Source: DASPWW01 sp050697195 (GTDB lineage Bacteria > Actinomycetota > Thermoleophilia > Solirubrobacterales > 70-9). Taken from it: a stretch of 12,577 nt of DNA. Under the pieces are notes generated by a model. It saw nothing but the letters and a program-made list of their open reading frames with translations. It did not search any database and was not told the DNA's origin. Both the position numbers and the translations under genes were made by a program. Positions within the stretch are counted from its first letter, which is position 1; each line of letters starts with the position of its first letter. Shown in pieces: positions 1 through 6,873 of this stretch. The stretch spans positions 1 through 12,577 of the forward strand of contig JBOGZL010000039.1 in NCBI GenBank assembly GCA_050697195.1, read 5' to 3'.

Positions 1-318
1 ACGCACGTAGTTGGCGCGGCCCTGCGGAGACGGGAAGTCGCACCTCCGGATGATCGTCGTGAGCGGAAGGCCCTGGTAGCTCGCCCCAAGAGAGTAGAGG
101 CCGAAGTTCGCGGCCTCCCGCGGTGCAGTACACGGCAGCTCGTCGACAGTCGCTTGGGCTGGCCGGTCGCCCTGCGCGGACACCACGTTCGGTTCGAAAG
201 AAGGAGTGGACTCCTCGCCGCCTCCAGCCGCGCCCAAGACAACCACCATGCCGGCAACCACGGGCATCAGCAATGCAAGAGGGCGGAGACTACTCGCAAC
301 CTTCGCTTGGGGCTTCAA
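1..318 (-). CDS. Exported or membrane-anchored protein of unknown function, 3' part cut by the window edge
   Basis: Read on the minus strand from TTG at 318-316, the frame stays open for 106 codons to the window edge. An AGGAG stands 5 bases before the TTG, which decides the start; an in-frame stop lies just upstream (334-336). The N-terminus is basic (MKPQAKVASSLRP), then hydrophobic (LALLMPVVAGMVVVLGAAGGG, about residues 14-34), as in a signal peptide or N-terminal anchor. There is no lipobox cysteine. A short Ser/Pro/Glu-rich linker follows, then a domain beginning about residue 60 with LPCTAP, NFGLYSLGASYQGLPLT and IIRRCDFP. Its two cysteines, the aromatic-rich start and the 'G-x-x-YQGLPLT' phrase look like a real folded extracellular domain. 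I recognise this style from small exported proteins of Thermoleophilia but cannot name a family. Third positions are less GC-biased than in the other genes here. Coding call fairly sure; function unknown. Confidence 0.72.
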   Translation of the reverse strand, partial: MKPQAKVASSLRPLALLMPVVAGMVVVLGAAGGGEESTPSFEPNVVSAQGDRPAQATVDELPCTAPREAANFGLYSLGASYQGLPLTTIIRRCDFPSPQGRANYVR

Positions 319-353
319 CCGCGCTCCTGTCGCTCACCGCGGCACGGTCGCAA

Positions 354-371
354 GAATGCTTGTACGCATTC
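354..371. promoter_or_regulatory. 18-bp dyad, possible operator of the left-edge gene
   Basis: GAATGC (354-359), a 6-base spacer TTGTAC, then GCATTC (366-371) form a perfect 6-6-6 inverted repeat. It lies 36-53 bases upstream of the TTG start at 318 and just downstream of the proposed promoter at 384-411, a position suited to a repressor site. A further GAATGC half-site lies at 544-549 within GTGAATGCG, a 9-base inverted match to 365-373. No regulator is encoded beside it, so the operator role is inference. Confidence 0.35.
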
Positions 372-383
372 ACACTATGGCTA

Positions 384-411
384 AGAGTACGAGCCGCGGT
401 TGGGTTTGCAA
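384..411 (-). promoter_or_regulatory. Possible sigma-A promoter of the left-edge exported-protein gene
   Basis: On the minus strand TTGCAA (411-406) is followed after 16 bases by TACTCT (389-384). The first matches TTGACA at four of six positions; the second keeps the T, A and final T of TATAAT. Transcription would start near 377, giving a 5' leader of about 60 bases that includes the dyad at 354-371 and the AGGAG before the TTG start. Both boxes are imperfect. Confidence 0.28.
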
Positions 412-434
412 CCGGTTTCCGCAGGGCGGCGGTA

Positions 435-473
435 CCTGTCCCGACGCGTTCCGCCCGCACGAGGTCGGACAGG
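435..473. repeat. Inverted repeat with potential hairpin
   Basis: CCTGTCCCGAC (435-445) pairs with GTCGGACAGG (464-473), leaving one bulged C and an 18-base loop. Neither strand has a T-run after the stem, so it is not a typical intrinsic terminator. It could be a structured leader, a protein-binding dyad, or chance in GC-rich DNA. Confidence 0.35.
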
Positions 474-578
474 CTCCGGCGGCGAGAAGGCGAAGGCGAG
501 CTCCGCCGACGACTGAACCACCGGGCCTGGGTAGCGCGGTCGTGAATGCGCTGGGTATGGGAGATCGTGGTCGGTACC

Positions 579-613
579 GCCACACTCGCCGGCGACTCGG
601 GCACGCGTGTGGC
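579..613. repeat. Inverted repeat GCCACAC/GTGTGGC with internal palindrome
   Basis: GCCACAC (579-585) and GTGTGGC (607-613) are perfect reverse complements around a 21-base loop, which itself contains the palindrome CGCCGGCG (587-594). It overlaps the end of the palindrome CGGTACCG (573-580). No coding role is visible. Function unknown. Confidence 0.3.
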
Positions 614-725
614 ATAGACATCGATATACGAGGTCAACGCCGCACGGAGCCCCGAAACCCCGCTGCGTGTGGTGTTATCGACCTCGACGGGGGATGGTCC
701 CGGCCGACTCCCCTACCCGACCGCC

Positions 726-749
726 GTTCGCCGATGAGCGGCAGCGAAC
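726..749 (-). terminator. Candidate hairpin terminator after the LCP gene
   Basis: GTTCGC (726-731) and GCGAAC (744-749) form a 6-bp stem, with a further CG/CG pairing possible inside, starting 13 bases beyond the LCP stop codon on the minus strand. There is no T-run behind it, so it would be a U-less terminator as often proposed in high-GC actinobacteria, or a Rho-assisted one. Position is the main support. Confidence 0.33.
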
Positions 750-761
750 CGGGGACAGAAG

Positions 762-1934
762 CTAGCCCTCCAGGAGCTTGTCCACCGCCGCCTGGCGCTC
801 CTCGTCGGGGACGATCAGGCTCCCCCCGGGGCCGGGCCCGGAGGGCTCGAGGATCTCGGTCTCGCTGTTTCCGCCGATGATCGAGGCGAGGACGAGCTGG
901 GGCATCGTGAACGCGCCCATGTCGGTTACGAGCGCCTTCGGGGCGGTCCACCCGATCCACGGCCCCTTGATGAAGTTGTAGGGGAGGCGCAGCGGGCTGG
1001 TGAGCCGCCCCTTGATCCCCGACAGGATCTCCTGCTGCGCCGCGGCGCGATCGATGTCGTCGTAGCTGTCGAACTCGCTCGAGCCCCCCTGCTCGGGGCA
1101 GGCGTTGGTGCGCGTGCGGGCGAGGATCAGCGCCTCGTTGCCGCCGAGGGTGACCTCGCCCGGCCCCGCGTTCAGAGTGAATCCGCCGGCGTCCGAGCCG
1201 CCGGAGACCTCGGAGCACAGCTTGTCGGGCAGGTCGACCTCGACGCCGCCGATCGTGTCGATGAAGTCCTCGAACCCCTCGAAGTCGACGATGACGACGT
1301 GGTCGATCTCGGTGCCGAGGAACTGCTCGACGGTCTGGATCTGAAGCTGGGCGCCGCCGAACGCGTACGCCGCGTTGATCTTCTGGGCGCTCTGGCCGGG
1401 TATCTCGGCGAAGCTGTCGCGCGGGATCGACAGCTTGCGGAACGCGCCGCCCCCGGCGCGCACGAGCATCAGCGTGTCGGCGCGGAACCCCCCGCACCCC
1501 TCGGGCGGCGGCTCGCCGTTCGCGCCGGCCTCGAGGCACGGCTCGTTCGTCTCCGAGCCGTCCTCGGTGCCCGCCTCACGCGCGTCGGTCCCGATCACGA
1601 GGATCGTCTGGGGGTCGAACGCCATCAGCGGGATCGTGGCGCCGAGCTCGTCCTTGGCGCCGTCGGCGAGCTTCGACTTCTGGATCTGGGCCGAGATCGC
1701 GAACACCACGATGCTCAGCAGCAGCCATCCTCCGACGGCGATCAGGATCCAGCGCCACCACGGCTTCCGGGTGGTCTCGGGGGCGCGGCGCCCCGGAGCG
1801 GGGCGGCGGCCCGGCCGGCGCAGGCGCTCGCGCGCGGACTCCAGGTCCGGCTTGCGCAGCCGGCTGAGCAGCCCGGGGCGCGACCGGTACACCTTGTAGT
1901 CGGGGCGATCCCCCCGCTCCTCGCCGGAAGGCAT
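762..1934 (-). CDS. LytR-CpsA-Psr (LCP) family cell-wall glycopolymer ligase
   Basis: A 390-residue membrane-anchored protein. LCP enzymes transfer undecaprenyl-pyrophosphate-linked glycans (teichoic-acid-like polymers, capsule, arabinogalactan) onto peptidoglycan outside the membrane. The order is: a basic, Pro/Arg-rich cytoplasmic tail (1-57), one transmembrane helix (about 61-83), then the LCP domain. LCP motifs seen are ILVIGTDARE (111-120), RADTLMLVRA (151-160), KLSIPRDSFAEIPG (167-180) with the hallmark PRD, KINAAYAFGG (185-194), DFEGFEDFIDTIGGVEV (217-233) and LARTRTN (271-277). The arginines and aspartates of these motifs bind the lipid pyrophosphate in characterised members. Cysteines at 133 and 147 and at 240 and 279 could form extracellular disulfides. 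Length and order are normal for the family. The start is ATG with no Shine-Dalgarno; the gene is transcribed away from the ROK kinase. The family is secure, the glycan substrate unknown. Confidence 0.93.
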   Translation of the reverse strand: MPSGEERGDRPDYKVYRSRPGLLSRLRKPDLESARERLRRPGRRPAPGRRAPETTRKPWWRWILIAVGGWLLLSIVVFAISAQIQKSKLADGAKDELGATIPLMAFDPQTILVIGTDAREAGTEDGSETNEPCLEAGANGEPPPEGCGGFRADTLMLVRAGGGAFRKLSIPRDSFAEIPGQSAQKINAAYAFGGAQLQIQTVEQFLGTEIDHVVIVDFEGFEDFIDTIGGVEVDLPDKLCSEVSGGSDAGGFTLNAGPGEVTLGGNEALILARTRTNACPEQGGSSEFDSYDDIDRAAAQQEILSGIKGRLTSPLRLPYNFIKGPWIGWTAPKALVTDMGAFTMPQLVLASIIGGNSETEILEPSGPGPGGSLIVPDEERQAAVDKLLEG

Positions 1935-1979
1935 GAGCTATCAATACTGCCGCATGCCCCGGTGCGACTTTTGTGGCCC
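1935..1979. promoter_or_regulatory. Short divergent promoter region between the LCP and ROK genes
   Basis: Only about 45 bases separate the two divergent starts. The AT-rich pocket CTATCAATA (1938-1946) is the one candidate for -10 elements. On the minus strand TATTGA (1946-1941) ends 6 bases before the LCP ATG, which has no Shine-Dalgarno, so the LCP mRNA may be leaderless. No good -35 box is visible for either direction. Both promoters must overlap, or the kinase promoter must lie within the LCP 5' end. Confidence 0.3.
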
Positions 1980-2939
1980 TTGAGCGCTCTCGAGACGATC
2001 GGCGTCGATCTCGGCGGCTCGAAGATGCGCGTAGCCGTCGTCGACGGCGAGCAAAGGATCCTTCACCACAGCACCGAGTCGAGCCGGGGGCGCACCGAGG
2101 AGGAGATCCTCGCCACGCTGGAGCGCGAGCTTGCAGACGCGCGCGCGGCGTGCCCCGACGCGGCCGCCGCGGGGCTGGGCATTCCGTGCACCATCGACCA
2201 ATCGCGAGGGGTGGCGGTCACCGCGGTGAACTTGCCGCTCGTCGACGTCCCGATTCGCGATCTGATGCGGGAGCGGCTCGGGCTGCCGATCTTCGTCGAT
2301 AACGACGTCAACGCGGCGATCCTCGCCGAGCACCGGTTCGGCGCCGCGAGGGGCGCAGAGAACGCGGTCATGCTGGCGCTCGGAACGGGCATCGGCGGCG
2401 GTCTGATCCTCGACGGACGCGTGTATCGAGGGACGATGGGGGCCGGCGCGGAGCTTGGTCACACCGTCGTCGACATGAACGGCCCGCGCTGCCAGGGCAA
2501 TTGCCCCAATCGCGGTTGCATCGAGGCGGTGGCGTCCGGGACCGCCCTTGGTCGAGAGGGCCAGGCCGCGGCGGAGCGCGCGCCCGACTCGCTGCTCGGG
2601 AGGGCGCTGGCCGCCGACGGCGAGGTGACGGGGCAGACGGTTACCGACGCCGCGCTCGAGGGCGACGCCACCGCGCGCGAGGTCGTGGCGCTGATCGGTC
2701 GCCGGCTCGGCGTCGCGTTCACCAGCTTCGCGAACATCTTCGAGCCCCGGGTGATCGTTGTCGGGGGAGGCGTGATCGCCGCCGGCGAGCTACTGCTCGA
2801 ACCGGCGCGGGCGGTGCTGCGCTCGCGCGCGCTGCGGCCGATGAACGAGACCAGGGTCGCCGCGGCGGAGCTCGGAGAGGAAGCAGGAATGATCGGCGCC
2901 GCAACGATGGCCCGCATCGGGCTGGAGGAAGGGATATGA
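1980..2939 (+). CDS. ROK-family sugar kinase (glucokinase-like)
   Basis: A 319-residue cytosolic ROK kinase that would phosphorylate a hexose, most likely glucose or an N-acyl hexosamine, with ATP. Motifs are the phosphate-binding TIGVDLGGSK (6-15), VDNDVNAA (106-113) with the likely catalytic base D109, GTGIGGG (135-141), GAELGH (156-161) and a Cys-rich CQGNCPNRGCIEA (171-183). The last is the ROK zinc site with H161, C171, C175 and C180. VIVVGGGV (258-265) belongs to the C-terminal nucleotide lobe. No DNA-binding N-terminal domain is present, so it is a kinase and not a ROK repressor. The start is uncertain: TTG 1980 gives the family-like N-terminus, with TTG 1971 and GTG 1962 in frame; none has a good Shine-Dalgarno. 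Reading further upstream would only enter antisense of the LCP gene. It ends 10 bases before rsmI, so the two are probably co-transcribed. Confidence 0.9.
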   Translation: MSALETIGVDLGGSKMRVAVVDGEQRILHHSTESSRGRTEEEILATLERELADARAACPDAAAAGLGIPCTIDQSRGVAVTAVNLPLVDVPIRDLMRERLGLPIFVDNDVNAAILAEHRFGAARGAENAVMLALGTGIGGGLILDGRVYRGTMGAGAELGHTVVDMNGPRCQGNCPNRGCIEAVASGTALGREGQAAAERAPDSLLGRALAADGEVTGQTVTDAALEGDATAREVVALIGRRLGVAFTSFANIFEPRVIVVGGGVIAAGELLLEPARAVLRSRALRPMNETRVAAAELGEEAGMIGAATMARIGLEEGI

Positions 2940-2949
2940 GGGGGGCGCG

Positions 2950-3777
2950 TTGCCGGGCCGGCTGATCGTCTGTCCGACCCCGATCGGGAACCTCGAGGAC
3001 CTGACGCCTCGGGTTCGCGACGCGCTCGCCGGCGCCGACCTGGTCGCGTGCGAGGACACGAGGCGAGCCGGCCGGCTGTATGAGCGGCTGGGCATCGATC
3101 CCCCTCGGCTCGTCTCCAACCACGACCAGAACGAGGAGGGGCGCGCCGTTCAGCTCGCGCAGCAGATCGAGCGCGGGGCGAGGGTCGCCCTGATCACCGA
3201 CGCTGGGATGCCCGGCGTGTCCGATCCCGGGTATCGCCTGATCCGCACCTGCATCGATCGCGATCTCGAGGTCGAGGTGCTCCCGGGACCCTCCGCGGTT
3301 CCCACCGCCGTGGTCGCGTCCGGCCTCCCCGCCCACCGGTGGCGCTTCGAGGGTTACCTGCCGCGACGCGCGGGCGAGCTCGAGCGGGTGTTGCGGTCCG
3401 CCGAGACGGTGGTCGCGTTCGAGTCGCCCCGCCGCCTCCCCGAGTCGCTGGCCGCACTGGCCACGCTCGCCCCCGACCGGCCCGCGGCCGTGTGCCGGGA
3501 GCTGACCAAGCTCCACGAGGAGGTGGCGCGCGGAACGCTCGCCGAGCTCGCGCGCCGCTACCGCGGCGAGGTCCGGGGTGAGATCGTCCTCGTGATCGGG
3601 CCGGCAGCCGGAGGGACCGGCCGTGACCCCGACGTGACGATGGCTGTGGACGCGCTCCGCCGCCTCGTCCAGTCGGGCGCGAGGCCGCGCGCGGCCGCGG
3701 GCGTGGTGGCGGCGCTGACCGGGACCCGGCCGAACGACCTCTACCGCGCGCTCACCGGCCGCGAGCCACGCGAGTAG
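2950..3777 (+). CDS. rsmI: 16S rRNA (cytidine1402-2'-O)-methyltransferase RsmI
   Basis: A 275-residue enzyme that methylates the 2'-OH of C1402 in the ribosomal decoding centre using SAM. It is a tetrapyrrole-methylase-fold protein. The family signatures are PTPIGNLEDLTPR (9-21), ACEDTRRAGRLYERLGI (33-49), SNHDQNE (56-62), LITDAGMPGVSDPGYRLI (81-98), LPGPSAVPTAVVASGLP (111-127), FEGYLPRR (133-140), FESPRRL (157-163), CRELTKLHEE (182-191) and RGEIVLVIGP (209-218). A C-terminal helical region (about 231-270, RPRAAAGVVAALTG, NDLYRALTG) is normal for RsmI. The TTG start is preceded by a GAGG-type Shine-Dalgarno within GAGGGGGG (2938-2945). It follows the ROK kinase closely. In mycobacteria the orthologue also lies near metG and rsmA, which supports the call. 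Confidence 0.96.
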   Translation: MPGRLIVCPTPIGNLEDLTPRVRDALAGADLVACEDTRRAGRLYERLGIDPPRLVSNHDQNEEGRAVQLAQQIERGARVALITDAGMPGVSDPGYRLIRTCIDRDLEVEVLPGPSAVPTAVVASGLPAHRWRFEGYLPRRAGELERVLRSAETVVAFESPRRLPESLAALATLAPDRPAAVCRELTKLHEEVARGTLAELARRYRGEVRGEIVLVIGPAAGGTGRDPDVTMAVDALRRLVQSGARPRAAAGVVAALTGTRPNDLYRALTGREPRE

Positions 3778-3807
3778 AAACCCAACCCCGCGGCGGCGGA
3801 CGCGGGA

Positions 3808-3848
3808 GCGAGCGAGCAACGCTTCCGGTCGTTTGAGTGCGAGCGAGC
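3808..3848 (+). repeat. Intergenic direct repeat GCGAGCGAGC
   Basis: GCGAGCGAGC occurs at 3808-3817 and again at 3839-3848, 31 bases apart, inside the 138-base gap between rsmI and the lipoprotein gene. The flanks are related but rearranged, with GGGAGC before the first copy and GGGAGC after the second. The stretch may be a small dispersed intergenic element or simple low-complexity GC DNA. No gene was found in it. Confidence 0.35.
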
Positions 3849-3879
3849 GGGAGCAGAGCACGCCGCGGGAATGATGGGT

Positions 3880-3909
3880 TTGACCGGGGCGCCGGTCCCC
3901 CAGTAGGTT
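3880..3909 (+). promoter_or_regulatory. Sigma-A promoter, apparently leaderless, for the lipoprotein gene
   Basis: TTGACC (3880-3885) matches the -35 consensus at five of six bases. After an 18-base spacer comes TAGGTT (3904-3909), which keeps the T, A and final T of the -10 box. The GTG start of the lipoprotein gene begins only 6 bases after the -10 box, where transcription itself should start, and no Shine-Dalgarno is needed or seen. The unit probably includes the RemA-like gene and may read into metG. Confidence 0.62.
3882..3897. repeat. Short hairpin or operator-like dyad overlapping the promoter
   Basis: GACCGG (3882-3887), a 4-base loop GGCG, then CCGGTC (3892-3897) is a perfect 6-bp stem overlapping the -35 box and spacer of the promoter at 3880-3909. 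It is followed by CCCCC, not T-residues, so an intrinsic rsmI terminator is unlikely; a regulator site or chance is as likely. Confidence 0.3.
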
Positions 3910-3915
3910 CCAGTC

Positions 3916-4251
3916 GTGGGCAGGCTGGTGGTTCTCTCAGCGATCGTCGCCGTTGGGGTCGGGCTGGCGACGGGGTGCGGTGGGGGCGACTCGGTGCCGG
4001 ACGACGAGATCGTCGAGGCGGTGAGGCTCCAGGAGGGCTCGAACGGTGCGGCGTACACGGTCGGCGGTGACCCGTTCTGCGAGGTGAACGAGCTCCTCAA
4101 CGACTCGGACGAGGTCGAGGCCGCACGCGACCGGGATAAGCTGGACCTCGTGATCACCGACTCCGAGCAGAGGGTCGGGATCGAGGGTGTACCACCGTTC
4201 GACCCCGAATGCGCTCGCCGCGCGAGGCGGGCGCTGGAGCGGATCGAGTAA
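3916..4251 (+). CDS. Small lipoprotein of unknown function
   Basis: An 111-residue protein with a lipoprotein signal: MGRLVVLS, a hydrophobic core (4-18), then LATGCGGG with C21 as the lipidated residue (a variant lipobox, A-T-G-C). The mature part is acidic and contains two further cysteines: FCEVNELLND (around residue 54) and FDPECARRARRALERI near the C-terminus. These two could form a disulfide. The middle part, LDLVITDSEQRVGI, suggests a beta hairpin. I do not recognise the family. It would sit on the outer face of the membrane. The GTG start lies directly behind a promoter, implying a leaderless message. Its stop codon overlaps the next start (TAATG), so it is translationally coupled to the RemA-like gene. 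Confidence 0.78.
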   Translation: MGRLVVLSAIVAVGVGLATGCGGGDSVPDDEIVEAVRLQEGSNGAAYTVGGDPFCEVNELLNDSDEVEAARDRDKLDLVITDSEQRVGIEGVPPFDPECARRARRALERIE

Positions 4252-4517
4252 TGCCGAAGCGCGATCCCCGCCTCGTCTCGCTCGGGTACGGCAAGTTCGT
4301 GCGCGCCGATCGGGTCTACGCCCTGGTGCCACTCGACCCCAAGGACCGGGGCGAGGGCAGGCGCACCTACGTGCACGTGGAGGGGCTGGACGAGCCGCTT
4401 GTCGCATCGCGCTCCGAGCGCGCGATCCTCACCGACGTCGAGGCCGCGCTCACCGAGGCGGCGGGGGTCCCGCGGCGGCGGCGGCGGACCGCGAAGGGGC
4501 AGGAGAAGCTGCTCTAG
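4251..4517 (+). CDS. Small DUF370/RemA-like protein
   Basis: An 88-residue cytosolic protein. RLVSLGYGKFVRADRVYALV (7-26) resembles the start of RemA/DUF370 proteins, whose pattern is LxNIGFGNxVxAxRIIAIV, and the later ASRSERAILTDVEAAL (52-67) resembles their DSDHVILSAV strand. GRRTY occurs at 36-40; Bacillus RemA has a GRRTR DNA-contact motif, but here the linker before it is shorter, so the equivalence is uncertain. RemA forms ring-shaped DNA-binding oligomers that control matrix and other genes; a similar role here is inference only. The tail is basic (PRRRRRTAKGQEKLL, 74-88), as expected for nucleic-acid contact. The start is ATG at 4251, overlapping the lipoprotein stop by one base; an earlier in-frame ATG at 4209 would run inside that gene. 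The gene is real, the family assignment tentative. Confidence 0.62.
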   Translation: MPKRDPRLVSLGYGKFVRADRVYALVPLDPKDRGEGRRTYVHVEGLDEPLVASRSERAILTDVEAALTEAAGVPRRRRRTAKGQEKLL

Positions 4518-4553
4518 TCCACCTCCGTCTCCGGCAAGGGATCTGCCCCTCAC

Positions 4554-4559
4554 TATCCT
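4554..4559 (+). promoter_or_regulatory. Possible -10 box for leaderless metG
   Basis: TATCCT fits the TANNNT form of a -10 element and ends 8 bases before the metG GTG. The sequence before metG is pyrimidine-rich and has no Shine-Dalgarno, which fits a leaderless start. No recognisable -35 box lies 16-18 bases upstream, so metG may also be read from the promoter at 3880-3909. Confidence 0.35.
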
Positions 4560-4567
4560 CGCTCGCC

Positions 4568-6115
<1,548 letters not shown>

Positions 6116-6120
6116 CCGGA

Positions 6121-6873
6121 GTGGTCGACACTCACGCGCACCTTGGAATGTGCGAGCCCGCTGCCGGTGAGCTCGTCGCCGCGGCGGGCGAGGCGGGGGT
6201 GCGCCGGATCCTCACCGTCGGGATCGACGAGTCCGGGAACGCCGAAGCGGTGGCGGCGGCGGAGGCGCACGAGGAGGTGCTCGCGTGCGTGGGGCGGCAT
6301 CCGAACTCGGCGGCCGGATTCGACGAGCTGACCGCTAACGAGCTCGAGGAGTTGGCCGCGCACGAGCGCGTGCGCGCGATCGGCGAGACCGGGCTCGACT
6401 ACTACCGCGAGGGCGCGCCGCGTGAGGCGCAGCGCGCCGCGTTCGCCGCCCAGATCGAGATCGCGCGGCGCACCGGCTTGCCGCTCGTCATCCACATGCG
6501 CGACTCGGTCGAGGACACGTTCGAGCTGCTCGCGTCGGAGGCCGACGGAGTGACGGTGATCCTGCATTGCTTCTCGGCCCCGGCCGACCGGGTCGCGGAG
6601 GCGACCGAACGGGGCTGGTACTGCTCGTTCGCCGGGAACCTGACCTATCCGAAGGCCGAGTCGCTGCGCGACGCCGCGGCGCTCGTTTCCGACGAGCTGC
6701 TCCTGATCGAGACCGACTCGCCGTTCCTGGCGCCGCAGCCGCGGCGCGGGCGTCCCAACCAGCCCGCCAACGTCGTCGCGACGGCGGAGCGGCTCGCCGA
6801 GGTTCGGGGCGTCTCCTACGAGGAGCTCGAGGAGACGGTCGAGGCGAACGCGGCACGGGTGTTCGAGTGGTGA
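6121..6873 (+). CDS. tatD: TatD-family metal-dependent hydrolase/DNase
   Basis: A 250-residue TIM-barrel amidohydrolase-like nuclease, cytosolic; characterised TatD proteins are 3'-5' exonucleases on single-stranded DNA/RNA in DNA repair and RNA quality control. Metal-binding residues are visible: HxH in VDTHAHLG (H5, H7), GETGLDYY (E89), VIHMRDS (H125), LHCFS (H149) and IETDSPFLAP (D199). The family tail phrase NQPANV (213-218) is present. Length is typical. GTG start with a weak CAGG about 10 bases upstream. The gene sits 5 bases after metG and overlaps rsmA by 4 bases (GTGA). In mycobacteria rpfB lies between tatD and rsmA; here nothing does. Confidence 0.95.
   Translation: MVDTHAHLGMCEPAAGELVAAAGEAGVRRILTVGIDESGNAEAVAAAEAHEEVLACVGRHPNSAAGFDELTANELEELAAHERVRAIGETGLDYYREGAPREAQRAAFAAQIEIARRTGLPLVIHMRDSVEDTFELLASEADGVTVILHCFSAPADRVAEATERGWYCSFAGNLTYPKAESLRDAAALVSDELLLIETDSPFLAPQPRRGRPNQPANVVATAERLAEVRGVSYEELEETVEANAARVFEW

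Larger units (their letters stand above)
319..761. other. Gene-poor stretch between the exported-protein gene and the LCP gene
   Basis: About 440 bases with no convincing gene on either strand. Open frames of 60-220 codons exist but lack recognisable domains, have Arg/Pro-rich shadow-like translations, and do not show the strong GC third-position bias of the real genes. The stretch is rich in short palindromes: AACCGGTT (410-417), CGGTACCG (573-580), CGCCGGCG (587-594), and the longer inverted repeats listed separately. It holds the upstream region of the left-edge gene and the 3' end of the LCP transcription unit. A small RNA or degraded gene cannot be excluded. Confidence 0.6.

Noticed and set aside
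187..203. GGTTCGAAA resembling a tRNA T-loop
   Set aside because: The flanking bases do not form a T-stem, no acceptor or anticodon arm is present, and the stretch is coding on the minus strand.
290..637. 115-codon minus-strand frame in the gene-poor stretch
   Set aside because: Its end overlaps the start of the better-supported exported-protein gene in another frame, it has no domain, and its third positions lack the expected GC bias. A degraded gene cannot be fully excluded.
634..1539. 301-codon minus-strand frame overlapping the LCP gene
   Set aside because: It is a frame-shifted shadow of the LCP gene on the same strand with no domain, and it runs past the LCP stop into the gene-poor stretch.
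1299..1979. Long upstream extension of the ROK kinase frame
   Set aside because: It runs antisense through the LCP gene, is Arg/Ala/Gly-rich without domains, and precedes the clear ROK N-terminus; the LCP motifs prove the minus strand is coding there.
3882..3900. Hairpin followed by CCCCC as an intrinsic rsmI terminator
   Set aside because: No T-run follows, and it overlaps the -35 box and spacer of a good promoter; listed only as a dyad.
4187..4567. N-terminal extension of the metG frame
   Set aside because: It overlaps the lipoprotein and RemA-like genes in another frame, and methionyl-tRNA synthetases begin at the YVTTPIYYVNG segment, which follows the GTG at 4568.
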